A stretch of 64,000 nt of DNA from Chenopodium formosanum (GCA_024500155.1 CM044879.1:2805501-2869500); one strand, 5' to 3'. Shown: positions 34,847 to 46,892, numbered from the stretch's first letter. Made by a program: numbers and translations. Notes: generated by a model not told the origin, from the sequence alone.

Positions 34847-35382
34847 ACCCTCCCTCAAGTCGGAGGTGTAGATCTCGAACATCCGACTTGGACAATAAAA
34901 TAAAATATGCATCATGTCATCATCAAGCCGCAATATGTAATCATCCTCCTTCGAATAATCACAAATATAATCCTCTTGAATTTGATCGAACACTTGATCA
35001 TGCCACGTTCTTCATCATATTGGACGCAAATAATGAATAATGCGTGCATTTGATCACTCATCTTACACGAATTCTCGTGTTTAAGGTTATTTTATTCTCT
35101 CAGTACTTGATGAGAACGCCATTCTTTTCGAACCCATCAATCAATCTAACGAGAACGTCTATCTTTTCGAGCCCGTCATATTTTTCTTCTCCTCTCACAC
35201 GTTCTCGCGTGTTTAAGGTTTTTCTCATTCTTTCACACGAACTCTCGTGTTTTTCATCCTCTCCTGATTAAGGGTTTTTTCATTCTCTCCTCTCACACGA
35301 ACTCTCGTGTTTAAGGTTCTCTCATTCTCCCACACGAACTCTCGTGTTTTCATCCCACGATCTCCCTAGGCTCTTGATACCA

Positions 35383-35626
35383 TGTTAAATATTGGGGAAA
35401 ATAGTTCTCTCTATATTTCCATTGTATTTTCCCATTCATAATATTCGATCACATTACAATATATATAGACAATAGCTAGGAATATCTAACCCTAATATTC
35501 CTAATTATCTTAACTTCCTAAATCTATCATAATATATGACATATATCTTTTCACAATAATATCTCATATGACATTATTCTCATAATATCATATCACAATA
35601 TACATTCCTATGATCCTATCTCAATA
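35383..35626 (-). repeat. right terminal repeat (5' LTR) of the TRIM-like element
   Basis: Begins tgttaaatattgggg, preceded by the primer-binding site in reverse (ggctcttgatacca). Differs from the left repeat by a few substitutions and small indels. Confidence 0.9.
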
Positions 35627-35631
35627 TGTAG

Positions 35632-36833
35632 TTTCCTTTAGTGCAATTGGGCCGAATTATCAATAACTTTAATCTAGTACTCGTATATCATTATTTTAAG
35701 AGGTTAAAAATGCATGATTAAGAAATCTATGTAAGTAAATTCATTATATATTACTCATTAATCATTTTATTTTAATTTTTTTGTGAAATGAATATATGTA
35801 ATAAGATTTGTAAGTCGTGCATCGTACGGGTGCTAGTGACACATGTCACATTATGGTGCTTTTTTTTCCTTCCAAAACTTTGTTTTCCTTTTTAACCTTT
35901 TTTTTAAAAAAAATATTTGATAGAACTATAAGTCTATAATAATATCATTGTTGTCTCAAAAAAAAAAATATCATTGTTCAAAAAATAAAAATGGTATCAT
36001 TCCAAATTTTTTATTTATCTTAATAGCAAAAATAATTCTTTTCATTTGGCGTTCAAAATTCTTCTATACACATTTATTACCTAAAACATTATTCAAACAC
36101 TTATTTATTATTTGATAAACAAAGTAATATTAGATTTTGCAAAAAAAATAATACTACGTAGTCACTTTTATTTGTTAGATAAAATAATGTTTTTTTTTTT
36201 TCAAAGACTTACCATGCATGAACGGGGCCTAAATTAGCTAAATTACTAATGAGGAAAGGGGATTTAAATTAGTGACCTATCGGGTACGGGTTCTCAATGT
36301 TTGCCACTAGCCAAAACCACTTTGGTAATTATGTAGTTAAAAGTTAAGTGGTCGGTGATAAGTTGATAACACTCCTCTTATAGAGTTCACGTATATTGTC
36401 TTCATTGCAAATATGAAGTCATTCCTCAGCTTGTTGGGGTCTTGATAACATACTCCACATTTTTCCCTTAAATCTGTTACTTTTTTTTTGAAAGGGAAAT
36501 CTGTTACTTGTGTCTAATTATTAAAGTCCATACGAGTAGTGAATTTGTTTATGTTACTATTATCAAGTTATGAATATGATTTGATTTACTAGTACTATGA
36601 TTTGATTTACTGTTACTAGAAATCTGCTAAGAATCAACTATATACACCCTTTTTTTTTGTATTATTTTTTTTTTTTTTTAAAAAAGGAAAGAAACAATGA
36701 GAAGCAAATGTTATATGCTTATATCCATAAATTCATATAATAAATAAATAAGCTTTAAATAAATGGACAATCTATATTCAAATTCAAAATTATTTCATTG
36801 CATTTTGATTTTTCTTCTAGTCTTTTTTAAAAG
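35632..36833. other. spacer conserved between the two ENT blocks
   Basis: After the TRIM-like element the sequence resumes similarity to the DNA upstream of ENT gene 2 (gtgcaattgggccgaa; gaaaggggattt; attagtgacctatcg; gtggtcggtgataagttga; acactcctctta). It includes several T tracts. No gene seen. Confidence 0.6.
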
Positions 36834-36868
36834 CTTCCATGGCCTATGAGTCACAACCAATCAAGGCA

Positions 36869-36965
36869 GAGAGTGAGGGATAGCTCAAGTGGTTAGAGCT
36901 CCATCCCGATTTCAGGAGATCATGAGATCGATTCTCACCCCGCGCCCTTGTGGCTCTCTAAACAC

Positions 36966-37006
<41 letters not shown>
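36869..37006 (+). mobile_element. tRNA-derived SINE (copy 3) in ENT pseudogene exon 9
   Basis: Starts gagagtgagggatagctc, A-box tagctcaagtgg, B-box agatcgattctc, ends ttgtggctctctaaacacc plus about 41 A residues. Flanked by perfect 16-bp duplications ACAACCAATCAAGGCA (36853-36868 and 37007-37022). The intact paralogue at 41886 shows the empty site. Confidence 0.93.
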
Positions 37007-37008
<2 letters not shown>

Positions 37009-37417
37009 AACCAATCAAGGCAAACGCCGGGAAATAGGCCACCTAGAATGAAAAACACAAGCAAATTCCACAATGCGTTTTGTTCTGGTCCCTATACATC
37101 AATTTATTATGTATTAATGTTATAAAACAACAAAATGTTATCGAACAGTATGAATAACACTTGAATTTTGTAAGCAGACCTTGTAACCTTTAGGTGCATC
37201 AGTCATCACACAAACTGTGAGATGGCCATTTGTTAATCCCAATAAGGATGTTAGCATGAGCAATTGAGCATCCATCCTTCATTGGCACACTTTGCAGTGA
37301 AGTAGACAGGGGCAGTAGAGGCGCAGTGCAAGTTGAGCGACCGTGCAAGGCCCTCAAAATTTTGGGGTCCCAAAAACAGATAAATAGTTAATATGTGTGC
37401 AAAAATAAAGAAAGCTC

Positions 37418-37505
37418 TCCTTGGTTTGATGGTTAGGACTTAGGAGCAAGAAGTTTAGAAAGGGAAGTCTGTGATCGGACTCCCCACGGCATCAAATTTT
37501 TGAAA
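37418..37505 (+). mobile_element. possible tRNA-related SINE fragment
   Basis: ggtttgatggttaggac and gtgatcggactcccc have spacing and look of degenerate Pol III A and B boxes. No tail or target duplication is clear. Confidence 0.35.
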
Positions 37506-37675
37506 TAAATACATTTCGCCACTAGCACCCCGTGGGCCCATGTGCTTTATTTTGAGTACTCTTTTTTTTTTTTTTTCCTTTTCTTACTATAACCTATCTA
37601 AAGTATTTTTGCTTCCTTCTCATTCCCCATACTAATATCTTAGGACTTATCTTGTTATTTTTGATATTTTTTACT

Positions 37676-37763
37676 AACTCTGTTACAGGTTATGTGCAAC
37701 GATTTGACATAAAGCAGAGAGGAAAAATGTCTAATCGTTGCACATAACCTGTAACGGAGGTAG
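37676..37763. repeat. near-perfect hairpin
   Basis: gttacaggttatgtgcaacg and its complement cgttgcacataacctgtaac flank a 38-base centre. Outer edges (aactct, cggaggtagta) recall a Stowaway-type element. Confidence 0.8.
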
Positions 37764-38155
37764 TACATCAAATTATTGAGATAATTGCCCTTGAAATTAC
37801 TCCTAATAATGTTATAATTTTATTTCTTGTAATTTAATATCAATGTGACAATTCAAATTAATATATGTTCGAATTATTATTTAACCGAAACCTCCTTTTA
37901 AATTATGAAAAAAGGGCCCAAGTTTAAAGATCGCACAGGGCCTGAAATTCTTTGCCCCGCCCCTAAAAGTAAATGCCGGGACAAAGAGTAAACGATCTAG
38001 TATCACCATCATTAGGCCCTTTTGAGATTCCAAGTTTAAGCAATTTATCAAGGGAGTGTATCTTCCAATTAGGTCGAAAACATTATACATGGAAACCAAC
38101 ACAATACCTGCAAAAAAAAGGTACCAATTTTTGCAATATGTTTTCTTCTTCATTA

Positions 38156-40446
38156 TTAAAAGCTTCCATTGCCTATGAGCCACAACCAATCAAGGCAAAC
38201 ACCGGAAAATATACCACCTAGAAGAAATAAGACCAACAAATTTCCCAATGCGTTTTGTTCCGGTCCCTACACATCAATTTACACCAAAATTAATTGTAGA
38301 CACATTTAGCCACACTATATACAATGATATCAAGATATAATCAACTAATGAGTTTCTTAAAGTACAAACCTTGTAACCTTTAGGCGCCACAGTCATCACA
38401 CAAACCGTGAGATGGCCATTGGTAAATCCTAGTAACGATGTGAGCATGATCATCCATCCTTCATTTGCATATTTTGCAGTGAAGTAAAATGCAGGGACAA
38501 AGAGGAAACGAGCTACTATCGCGATCATTAGACCCTTTCGAGACTCCAAGTTTAAGCACTTTATTAAGGGAGTGTATCTTCCAACTAGGTCCAAAACATT
38601 GTACATGGCAATCAACACAATGGAATACCTACAAAACAAGATTACAAATTTTATCAGTGTTTATGGTCCATGTTAACTTTTGATAATAAACCATATTCTA
38701 TACTAATTAAGAGCTATAATATACCATGCGCCTAATGTGTGATTTCCTGTATCTTCATACAAAAAACCCGGGAATATTGACAGTGTCAACACATAGATTA
38801 GGTATAAACCCAAGAAATAATCCCAATTTAGACGTAGCAATTGTTTCAGTGTAAAACGATCCATTACTTTCGCACCATCCTCAACCTGCAATGTTTTAAG
38901 AGGTAATCTCATTAAAAAGTAGCTTAAATGATTCACAACTGAAACTTAAAAATCAAAGTGAAATGAAGTGTTGTATCTTAATTACTTGATTGATGCCAGC
39001 AGCAGCAAGGTCAGCTGTAACAGTTTTAGATCCTTCCGAAGCTGCTTTGGCCCGGAAATACTTGACTATTGGCAACTTAGGAAAGTAGTATGCATACAAG
39101 AAAATGCATAAAAATTCTATTCCAGTGGAGATTGCCAAGAATAGTACTGCAAAAATAAAAGGTTCAACAAGTTCAAATAAGTGTCAATAAGAAAGAAAAA
39201 ACAATCAAAACGCGATAAGTCTGCCTATAATTCATATAAGTATGTTTCAGATAAAAAAAAATGCACAAAGTTTAAGTAAAGACAAGAGTACTAACTACTA
39301 AACAAGTCATCCTAACATTGATAATAAATATACTTATATACTTACAAGCACCCTTGCGTAGTCCATCATGAGATTTGTCGAATGCTGCCTTTGTAACTAG
39401 CCTTAGAACAGAGGTCAGAGCACCAGATGCAGCTAAACCAGCAAAAAAGGACTGTATGTAGGCATGCATCACAGGATTAGTATTACACATTTTACACTAT
39501 TACATGTATACTTGCAATGTGTAACATTAAAAGATCAATACTATAGCTGAATTTAAGTAATAACCGCGACACATTATACATACTTGTAATAGTTCAGGTA
39601 TCATAAAAGCCAAGTCTCCACACATCCCACCTTGGACAAAAGCATCTGCAACACCGAAAGCACCAACCAGTATGCATAGACCGATATAAGGTCCAACTCC
39701 GCCTTTTCCTGATGTTCCTAGATCTAACTGTCATGATCAAACAAAAGGGCTATATATTCACAAATTGAAAATTCCAGCTTTGAACTTTGAATTCGGAATC
39801 GGAAATCACACGTGTAAGGTAAGTTACCAATAAACATCCCAAAGTACTAATGAAGAACAGAATGTATCCAGCTATGTTTCTCGTTCTAGTATTGATCCGC
39901 TGTTCATTATACGCAAATATTGCCATTGTTCCAACAGCAAACGGTTGATACACAAGTGTAAGTACCCTTGAAGGATGGTAGTTCTTCACATGAAAAAGCC
40001 GCGAACCAAATTAGCAAAAATTTAATCTAATGAATTGAATGCAGTTAAGTTCTAAGTATATATGTGAAATTATTGGTACACAAACCAAAGGCTAGGAACT
40101 TTTAATTGTGAATGAAGTATTAAAAGGGAGCAACTTCAATTCGTACCGGAAAAACTTTGTAATAGTAATCTCCAACGGTGAGCATCGTGTTCCATGAAAG
40201 GAGAGACCCCATTCCAAGCAACCAACATACTAACACAGCGCTCCTTTTCCCCTGATCACCACACACACACAATATATTACGATCATTGAGGCTCATAAGG
40301 GTCCGGCCCCTTAGAATACTGTTTAAGAATCACAGTATTAATTCTTTTACTGCTTAAAGCTAAGAGCCTAATTACGTATAATTTGAGCAAAGTCTTACCT
40401 CCAATCGAGTAGGAGTACCATCATTTTCATCAGCAGTAGTACTCAT
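38156..40446 (-). CDS. ENT: equilibrative nucleoside transporter, gene 2
   Basis: Nine exons: 40399..40446, 40147..40251, 39828..39983, 39584..39727, 39346..39451, 38986..39146, 38725..38885, 38370..38628 and 38156..38266. They total 1251 nt, 416 residues, and each exon has the same length as in gene 1. Features include GMGSLLSWNTM...DYYY at residues 23-45, VLTLVYQPFAVGTMA, GGMCGDLAFMIPE and DWLWLIGNGSF at the end. Sequence is very close to gene 1, including introns, leader intron (40461-40972) and promoter, so these two are products of the block duplication. The role is as for gene 1; substrate preference is unknown. Confidence 0.92.
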
Positions 40447-41230
40447 GGCTAATTCACCACCTATTAAGACGGTAATTAAAATTCTATTAATATTTCCCCA
40501 ATTCCCCTTCACACATTATAGCTTGACCAAATATTGTGATTCATAAGTAAAGAATAAATATTCATATAAGACGCGTGCTCTTTGATTGATTCCTTTCAAT
40601 TTACACTTTCAAGAAATCGATTTTTACAATATTGTTTTATTTAGAATTATAAATATTAATAGTCAAATTTACGTGTTAGTGAACTCAAATTAAATCTCTA
40701 TATGTTGCAAAATTTATAGGAGTTACTCCTAGACAAAAGGGACGGGGTCATGCATTCATGCTTGTCAAACAATTTAATTAGTAGAATACGAAGATAGGGC
40801 AGGATAAAAATCGTTGAATTGAAGCAAACACCACCCAAAACAAAATTAGTCGAAAATTGTTTGTTATATCGATAGTTTAAATTACACCATCAACGTAACA
40901 AGGGATGTAAATACTACAATAAAAAGGGAAATTCAATTCAAATAAAATCAGATGAGAGAGAGGAAAACTTACTTCACTCCGAGCTTTAGTGTGGTGAATT
41001 TATTTGATAATTAAAGGGAACCAGAGATTCAAGGCAATCGTTTTACCTTTGCATAACGAATTTTATTAATAAATAAATAAATAAAGTTAGAAAATATATA
41101 TTAAGTATGAAAAGGATAGATAGAAGAATTTAATTTAAATAAGGTTTCACATAAGATAGAATTTTAAAATTAAAATTATATCATATACAAGTCAGTTAGA
41201 TTACGTGTTTTTATACACATCTATAGCCTG
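40447..41230 (-). promoter_or_regulatory. ENT gene 2 leader exon, leader intron and promoter side
   Basis: Leader intron 40461-40972 (donor tgaa|gtaagt, acceptor aatag|gtg). The leader exon begins at 40973 going right and is homologous to that of gene 1 and to the stray copy at 19810-20370. Confidence 0.55.
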
Positions 41231-41858
41231 AAGTTTTAATAAAAATGAAAATAATTAGTCAAAAATAAAACAATAATTATGTAGGTTTCTTCTTTCATTT
41301 GGTGCAATTGGGCCGAAATTAGCGATTACTAATAGGGAAAGGGGATTTGAATTAGTGACCTATCGTGTAGAGGCTCTCAAGTCTCAATATTTGTAAGTTT
41401 GTAACTAGCCAAAAGCTCTTTGGTTATTATGTGTCAAGTGGTCGGTGATAAGTTGAGAACACTCCTCTTAGAGTTCACGTATATTGTCTTCTTTTTTTTT
41501 GACAACCAACGTATATTGTCTTCATTTCGTATTTTGGCTATATATTGCAATTATAGTCAATCCTCAGCTCTTTGGGGTCTAAGTCTTGATAAAATTATAG
41601 CACTTTTTTTCCCTTCAATATTTTATATTTTATCAAGTTAAGAACTTACGAATGACGATGTTATACTAGAAATCTGCTAAGAATAATCAACAAGATGCAC
41701 CCAACATAAATTATAAAAGAAAAGGAAAGAAACTATGCGAACCAAATGTTATATCCATTGTATTCAAATATCTATTTAAGCTTTATATAAACGGACAATA
41801 TATTTTCAAAATTATTGCATTTCAATTCATTGCATTTTGATTTCTCTTCTTTGTTCCA
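41231..41858. other. spacer of the ENT block with the empty TRIM site
   Basis: Homologous to 34550-36830 without the TRIM-like element. The uninterrupted site aattatgtaggtttc is at about 41276-41290. No gene seen. Confidence 0.65.
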
Positions 41859-44569
41859 TCAAAAGCTTCCATGGCCTATGAGCCACAACCAATCAAGGCA
41901 AACGCCGGAAAATAGGCCACCTAGAATGAAAAACACTAGCAAATTCCCCAATGCGTTTTGTTCTGGTCCCTATACATCAATTAATGTAAAAAAAAAAAAA
42001 CACACACAAACACATGAAAACATTACGAAACAACAAAGTACAATGTTATCGATTAGTATAATTAACACTTGAATTTTGTAAGACAAACCTTGTAACCTTT
42101 AGGTGCAGCAGTCATCACACAAACTGTGAGATGGCCATTTGTTAATCCTAATAAGGATGTTAGCATGAGCATCCATCCTTCATCTGCATATTTCGCAGTA
42201 AAGTAAAATGCCGGTACAAAGAGGAAACGAGCTAGTATCACCATCATTAGGCCCTTTCGAGACTCCAAGTTTAAGCAATTTATCAAGGAAGTGTATCTTC
42301 CAACTAGGTCGAAAACATTGTACATGGCAACCAACACAATAGCATACCTGCAAAAAAAAGAACTTTTGAAATGGGCTAGACTAGACTATTAATACATAAT
42401 AGACTAGACTAATACATTAAATTAATTAATTACGAGATTTACCATGCACCTAATCTGTGAGTTCCTGTATCTTCATACAGAAAACCAGGGAAAATTGACA
42501 ATGTCAGCACATAGACAAGGTATAAACCCAGACAATAATCCCAATTTTGACATAGTAATTGTTTTAGCGTCAAACGATCTTCTACTTTTGCATCCTCAAC
42601 CTGTACAATTTCAAGAAACAATTGTTATAAGTGTTGCTTACTATACATATAAAAATGGTACTCAAGAAATACACTAATGCTACTAAGATGAACTTGTGTT
42701 GCTTGCCTGGTTGATACCAGCAGCAGCAAGGTCAGCTTTAACCGTTTTAGATCCTTCTGAGGCCGCCTTTGCACGAAAGTACTTGACAATGGGCAACTTA
42801 GGGAAGTAAAATGCATACAAAAAAATGCACATAAATTCAATTCCTATAGCAATTGCCAAAAATAGTACTGCAAAAGTCAAGATTATTAAGCATCAGTTAC
42901 TAAGTCAAAGTCTAAAATACATGTGCTTACATAATCAAATATGTCAATTTTAAATTTTCAGTGGTTACCATAACAAGACTAAAATACTTGTGCATATAGT
43001 CTTAAACAATTATAATGTAAACTCACAAGCACCCTTGCGTAAACCATCATGAGATTTATCAAATGCTGCTTTCGTCACTAGCCTCAATCCAGAGGTTAGA
43101 GCACCCGAAGCTGCCAAACCCGCGAAGAATGACTACAGATCAGAATCACAAGATTAATTATGCTAGTTATTAAAAAATAAAAGTTAAGTTGATGGTTGAA
43201 GCCCAAGATCAATTTATAACACATACTTGTATAAGTTGAGGCGGCATAAAAGCTAAGTCTCCACACATTCCACCTTGGACATGAGCATCGGCTACTCCAA
43301 AGGCGCCAACGAGTAAGCACAAAACTACATAAGGCCCAACTCCTCCTCTTCCAGATGCTCCTACATCTAACTGTACGTCATCATGATCAAAGAAACAAGC
43401 AAAGGGATAAAATTCACTGAAATTCCAATTGATGAGACCTATTAAACAACATACGATTCTCTTGCAAAAATGTACTTCAATTCAAATTAGGTTTCAATGA
43501 AAGGTGACATACCAATAGACAACCCAGAGTACTAATGAAGTAAATACTGTAACCGGATATGATTCTTTTTCTAGTATCAATCAGCGATTCGTTGTACGCA
43601 AGAATCGCTATTGTTCCAAGAGCACATGGTTGATATACTAGTGTAAGTACCCTTGAAGGATGGTAATTCTTCATAACAAAACAAGCAAACACAAAATTAA
43701 AACCAAAAATTGCAATCGCTTAGGAAATATTATTTTTCTTTGAATGAACTAACATTGCAATAGACATAAAGAACATTCATCTACATTACTAAAATAAAAC
43801 TAAAACATTTATATACATTCACTACTTTTGTAATGTATGTTGCATGTGTATATACACATTCACACATATATATAATTAGGTGTACTTAATTTATAGATTA
43901 CTTTTTTTTTTCCAAACCATAATTTATAGATTATTGGTTGTATATATATTGTTTTTCCCAAGTAATTCAAATAAACCCTTTTTAAACCTTTTTCTCTTAA
44001 TTGTTTGTTACAAGTTTTTTTCAAATAGTTAAATTAACTGAACTAATATCATACACAACCAGAAAATGAACTAGCTCACTCACTTATGGATGACTTTAAT
44101 TTGTAAGAAAAGTGGTTCAACTATCTAAAGACGAATGATCGGTTAAAGCTTTTGGTTGAGTTGATCCTTTAACATAAGACACATACAAAACATGAGATCG
44201 AATCCCGTCATACTTTAATTTGTCGGGTTGCTCTGAGGCAGCCCAAAAGTAATAAAATACATAAAGGGACAAAAAAGGAAGAGATTCATACAGGGAAAAC
44301 TTTGTAATAGTAGTCATTAATGGTGGCCATACTGTTCCATGCAAGGAGTGACCCTAATCCAAGAAACCAGCACACTATCACAGCATTCCTCTTTCCCTGA
44401 TTAATCAAAAGGAAAAACAAAAAATTAAAAATCTTATCCATCATAATAGTTTCTTTGAATTTACTGAAAATTAGAAATAAAATCATTGAAACATTAATTC
44501 AAACACCTTATTAATTACCTGCAATTTCTCAGGAGCGCCATTATCAACCTCAAAAGAGTCAAATCCCAT
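41859..44569 (-). CDS. ENT: equilibrative nucleoside transporter, gene 3
   Basis: Nine exons: 44519..44569, 44292..44396, 43513..43668, 43227..43370, 43027..43132, 42707..42867, 42443..42600, 42089..42347 and 41859..41969. They total 1251 nt, 416 residues. The ENT core is complete: GLGSLLAWNSM...DYYY, NYHPSRVLTLVYQP, GGMCGDLAFMPPQ, RLVTKAAFDKS, FPGFLYEDTGTH and final DWLWLIGHGSF. Exon 1 is 3 nt longer and exon 7 is 3 nt shorter than in genes 1 and 2. Intron 6 has a GC donor (ccag|gcaagc). Intron 2 is longer than in the others and carries a stretch around 44100-44260 that may be a retroelement remnant. This is the parent-type sequence of the pseudogene at 36834-38112. Confidence 0.92.
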
Positions 44570-45194
44570 GATTAATTCACAAAATCAAGTGACAATTCTG
44601 ATTGAACTTTATAAATCATTTGTATACATGAATATACATATGTATATGACTTATTTTTATAAATTAAAGACTTAAGTTGTAAGTTGTACTCCTCATTAAT
44701 TACTAGCGCCCACCCACTAAACATGCATCTTATTACATATGGCAACTTAATTGCATGATTGCCATATTGCATTGCATGCAGGGCCTTTGGAGTCTTCTAT
44801 TGACAATAAATAATATTGTGCATAGAGTTAGTGAGTTACAAAGGCTAGTGATATTAATGTTACGTGTTCTACATTAAAAGGTAAGTAAACATTTCTTTCT
44901 TTCGTCAATTGTCAATTAGTTTTATAATGAAATCTTATGTTACTAAACGATCCTTCAAACTTAATGTTGTTAGATTGTTAGAATAACAACTTTTTTAGTC
45001 CAAATTCATTATATAAACAGAAAATTTCCAAGAGTAAAATTATATACTCATTATCTTGCCTATTGCTTATATAAATAATGAAAATAATAATATGATGAGA
45101 GCAAAGTCGTCTAAAATAAAGGGATTAGGAATTGCCTCAAACATAAAAAAGGAAATTTTTTATTGAGTGAGATCGAAGATTATAGCCCAGAGTA
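44570..45194. other. 5' flank of ENT gene 3
   Basis: AT-rich DNA upstream of ENT gene 3. No element or gene recognised. A leader exon is expected but I cannot place it. Confidence 0.4.
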
Positions 45195-45329
45195 CCAATC
45201 AAAATCAATTGGCCTTAGGTGCATCCTCATGCTCCTAAGATAGGTGCAACAAGAGAAGGCCCAAAACGCGCGGCCCAATTAATAACCCAAACAACAAATC
45301 CGCGATCCGCCAAAATCAACACTACGCTC

Positions 45330-46100
45330 TACAAAATGAACATATAGTAAAAAAATATGAACATGAAAAAAATTATGAACATTTAATAATAAAAAATGAA
45401 CACGTAAAAAAATGAACATTTATTACTTATAATGCATATGTTTCATAATCATATTATTTTTTATTTCTTCAAATTTTTATGTTCATAATTAAAAGCATTA
45501 TATTCATAATAATATTTTACATGTTCATATATAATTTCAAATATTCATAATGTAAATATGTGTTGTACATGAAATATTAATTAAATATGTTTATGCATAT
45601 GTTGTCTTTCTTAAATGTTTATGTTCATATTTTTTTACATTTATGTTCACATTTTAAATGCTTTTATTCACTTTAAGAAAACCAATGCTTACGTTCATAT
45701 TTGAAATGTTATGTTCACTTTCTGTAATACATAGGTTCATATTTTTTTTGCCTATGTTCACTTTTTGAAAAGCTAATGTTCGCATTTAAAGGAACCTATG
45801 CATATGTTCATAATGTAAATATTCATAGTAAATATTTCTTGTTCATGAAATATTCTCATTAAGCCTGTTTATGCATAAGTTTTCTTTCTTGAATGCATAT
45901 GTTCATATTTTTTTACGCATATGTTCACCTTTTAAATGCTTATATTCACCTTAAAGAAACCAATGCTTACGTTCATATTTTGAATTGTTATGTTTACTTT
46001 CTGAAATGCATATATTCATATTTTTTATGCCTATGTTCACTTTATGAAAAGCTAATGTTCACATTTAAGGGAATCTATGCATATGTTCATATTTTGCATA
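45330..46100. repeat. atgttcatatttt degenerate array with a ~279-bp duplication
   Basis: Many copies of tatgttcatatttttt and related phrases. Within it a larger unit is repeated: gtttatgcata...ttcttaaatgtttatgttc near 45590 matches gtttatgcataagttttctttcttg near 45867, and caatgcttacgttcatattt appears at 45685 and 45961. ORFs across it are artefacts. Confidence 0.8.
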
Positions 46101-46892
46101 ATTATGTTCATTGATAAAAAAAAATGCAAAAAATCAGATGTAATTCATACACAAATGAAATTGATCGAAGCTTTAAAAAAAATCAATTCATATGAATTCA
46201 AAAGTTAGATAAACTTAATTAATCGAAATTAAGCACAAATTCACCACATAATAAATTCAATTGAAAAATTGAATCGAAAAATTGAAACAAAAGATTAAAA
46301 AAAAAAACAAAGGAGAGAGAAATTAAAGAAGGAAGGAGAAAAAACAGAGGAAAAGAAAATCATAATGATATTTTTTATCATATTATCCAATTGAAACAGA
46401 TGCAATCGCAAAAACAGAGAATAATTTTTCCAGAAAAAACAGAAGAAAAAGGAATTAAAGAAGGAGAAAAAAACAGGGAATAATTTTTCCAGAAAAAAAA
46501 AACAGAGAACAAAATATAGTAATGAAAATTTTAATGGAAAACTTTGATGAGAATTAGGAAAGATAGGAGAAGAGAGAAAATTGGAAAAGAGGAAACCAAA
46601 AAATTTGAAAAAGGAAACTAAGAATCTTATGCGGGAAGAAACGTTAGTGAACACTAAATATGTGTGGCTGCGTTTGATAAGTGTTTTAATTGTCCACTTA
46701 TCATGACTTTTTAAAACACAATTTTGTACTCTTTCCCCTAATTCAATCCCTTTTTCTAACTCTTTTTGTGCATACTTGCATCTTTTGGGCTTCCAGTTTC
46801 TTTTTATGTGTGTGCTCGTGTGTGTAGGTTCAATGAGATTATGGTTAAGTAGCATGAGCATGAAGACTTTCTCGAGGGAGCACCATCAGGCA

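Larger units (their letters stand above)
34605..35626 (-). mobile_element. miniature LTR retrotransposon (TRIM-like)
   Basis: Two direct repeats of 242 and 244 bp (34605-34846 and 35383-35626) flank 536 bp without coding capacity. The target duplication is TGTAG (34600-34604 and 35627-35631). Beside the right repeat, on the minus strand, lies tggtatcaagagcc, a primer-binding site resembling initiator tRNA-Met. A purine-rich tract (cttgaggg aggg) precedes the left repeat on the same strand. The element therefore points left. The interior has several copies of a cacgaactctcgtgtttaag phrase. The empty site is visible upstream of ENT gene 2 near 41284. Confidence 0.9.
37307..37965. mobile_element. 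hAT-like element in ENT pseudogene exon 8
   Basis: 659-bp insertion with ends caggggcagtagagg and ccccgccccta, roughly inverted. It interrupts the exon-8 sequence gtgaagta|aaatgccgg. Flanks GAAGTAGA and AAAGTAAA are a decayed 8-bp duplication. It contains an inverted-repeat hairpin (37676-37763) and a possible second SINE (37418-37505). Confidence 0.7.
36834..38112 (-). pseudogene. ENT: ENT pseudogene, last two exons only
   Basis: Exon 9 (36834-37088) is split by a SINE, and exon 8 (37180-38107) is split by a hAT-like element. Exons 1-7 are missing. Remaining sequence matches ENT gene 3 almost base for base (atggcctatgagtcacaacc; ggcaaacgccgg; caatgcgttttgttctggtc). Exon 8 also has an 8-base duplication (gagcaattgagc near 37258) that shifts the frame. 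The left edge of the missing part runs directly into the 3' flank of ENT gene 2 at about 38112-38135, so the deletion or duplication breakpoint lies there. Confidence 0.9.

Noticed and set aside
34860..35360. Repeat array resembling a CRISPR
   Set aside because: Repeats are irregularly spaced, inside an LTR element in a plant genome; no spacers of uniform length.
45893..46114. 73-codon ORF of Y/H/F-rich repeats
   Set aside because: Reading frame through the ttcatattttt array.
46295..46861. 188-codon minus-strand ORF rich in F, S and L
   Set aside because: Low-complexity translation of an A-rich plus strand; no domain; lies inside the Mutator-like element.
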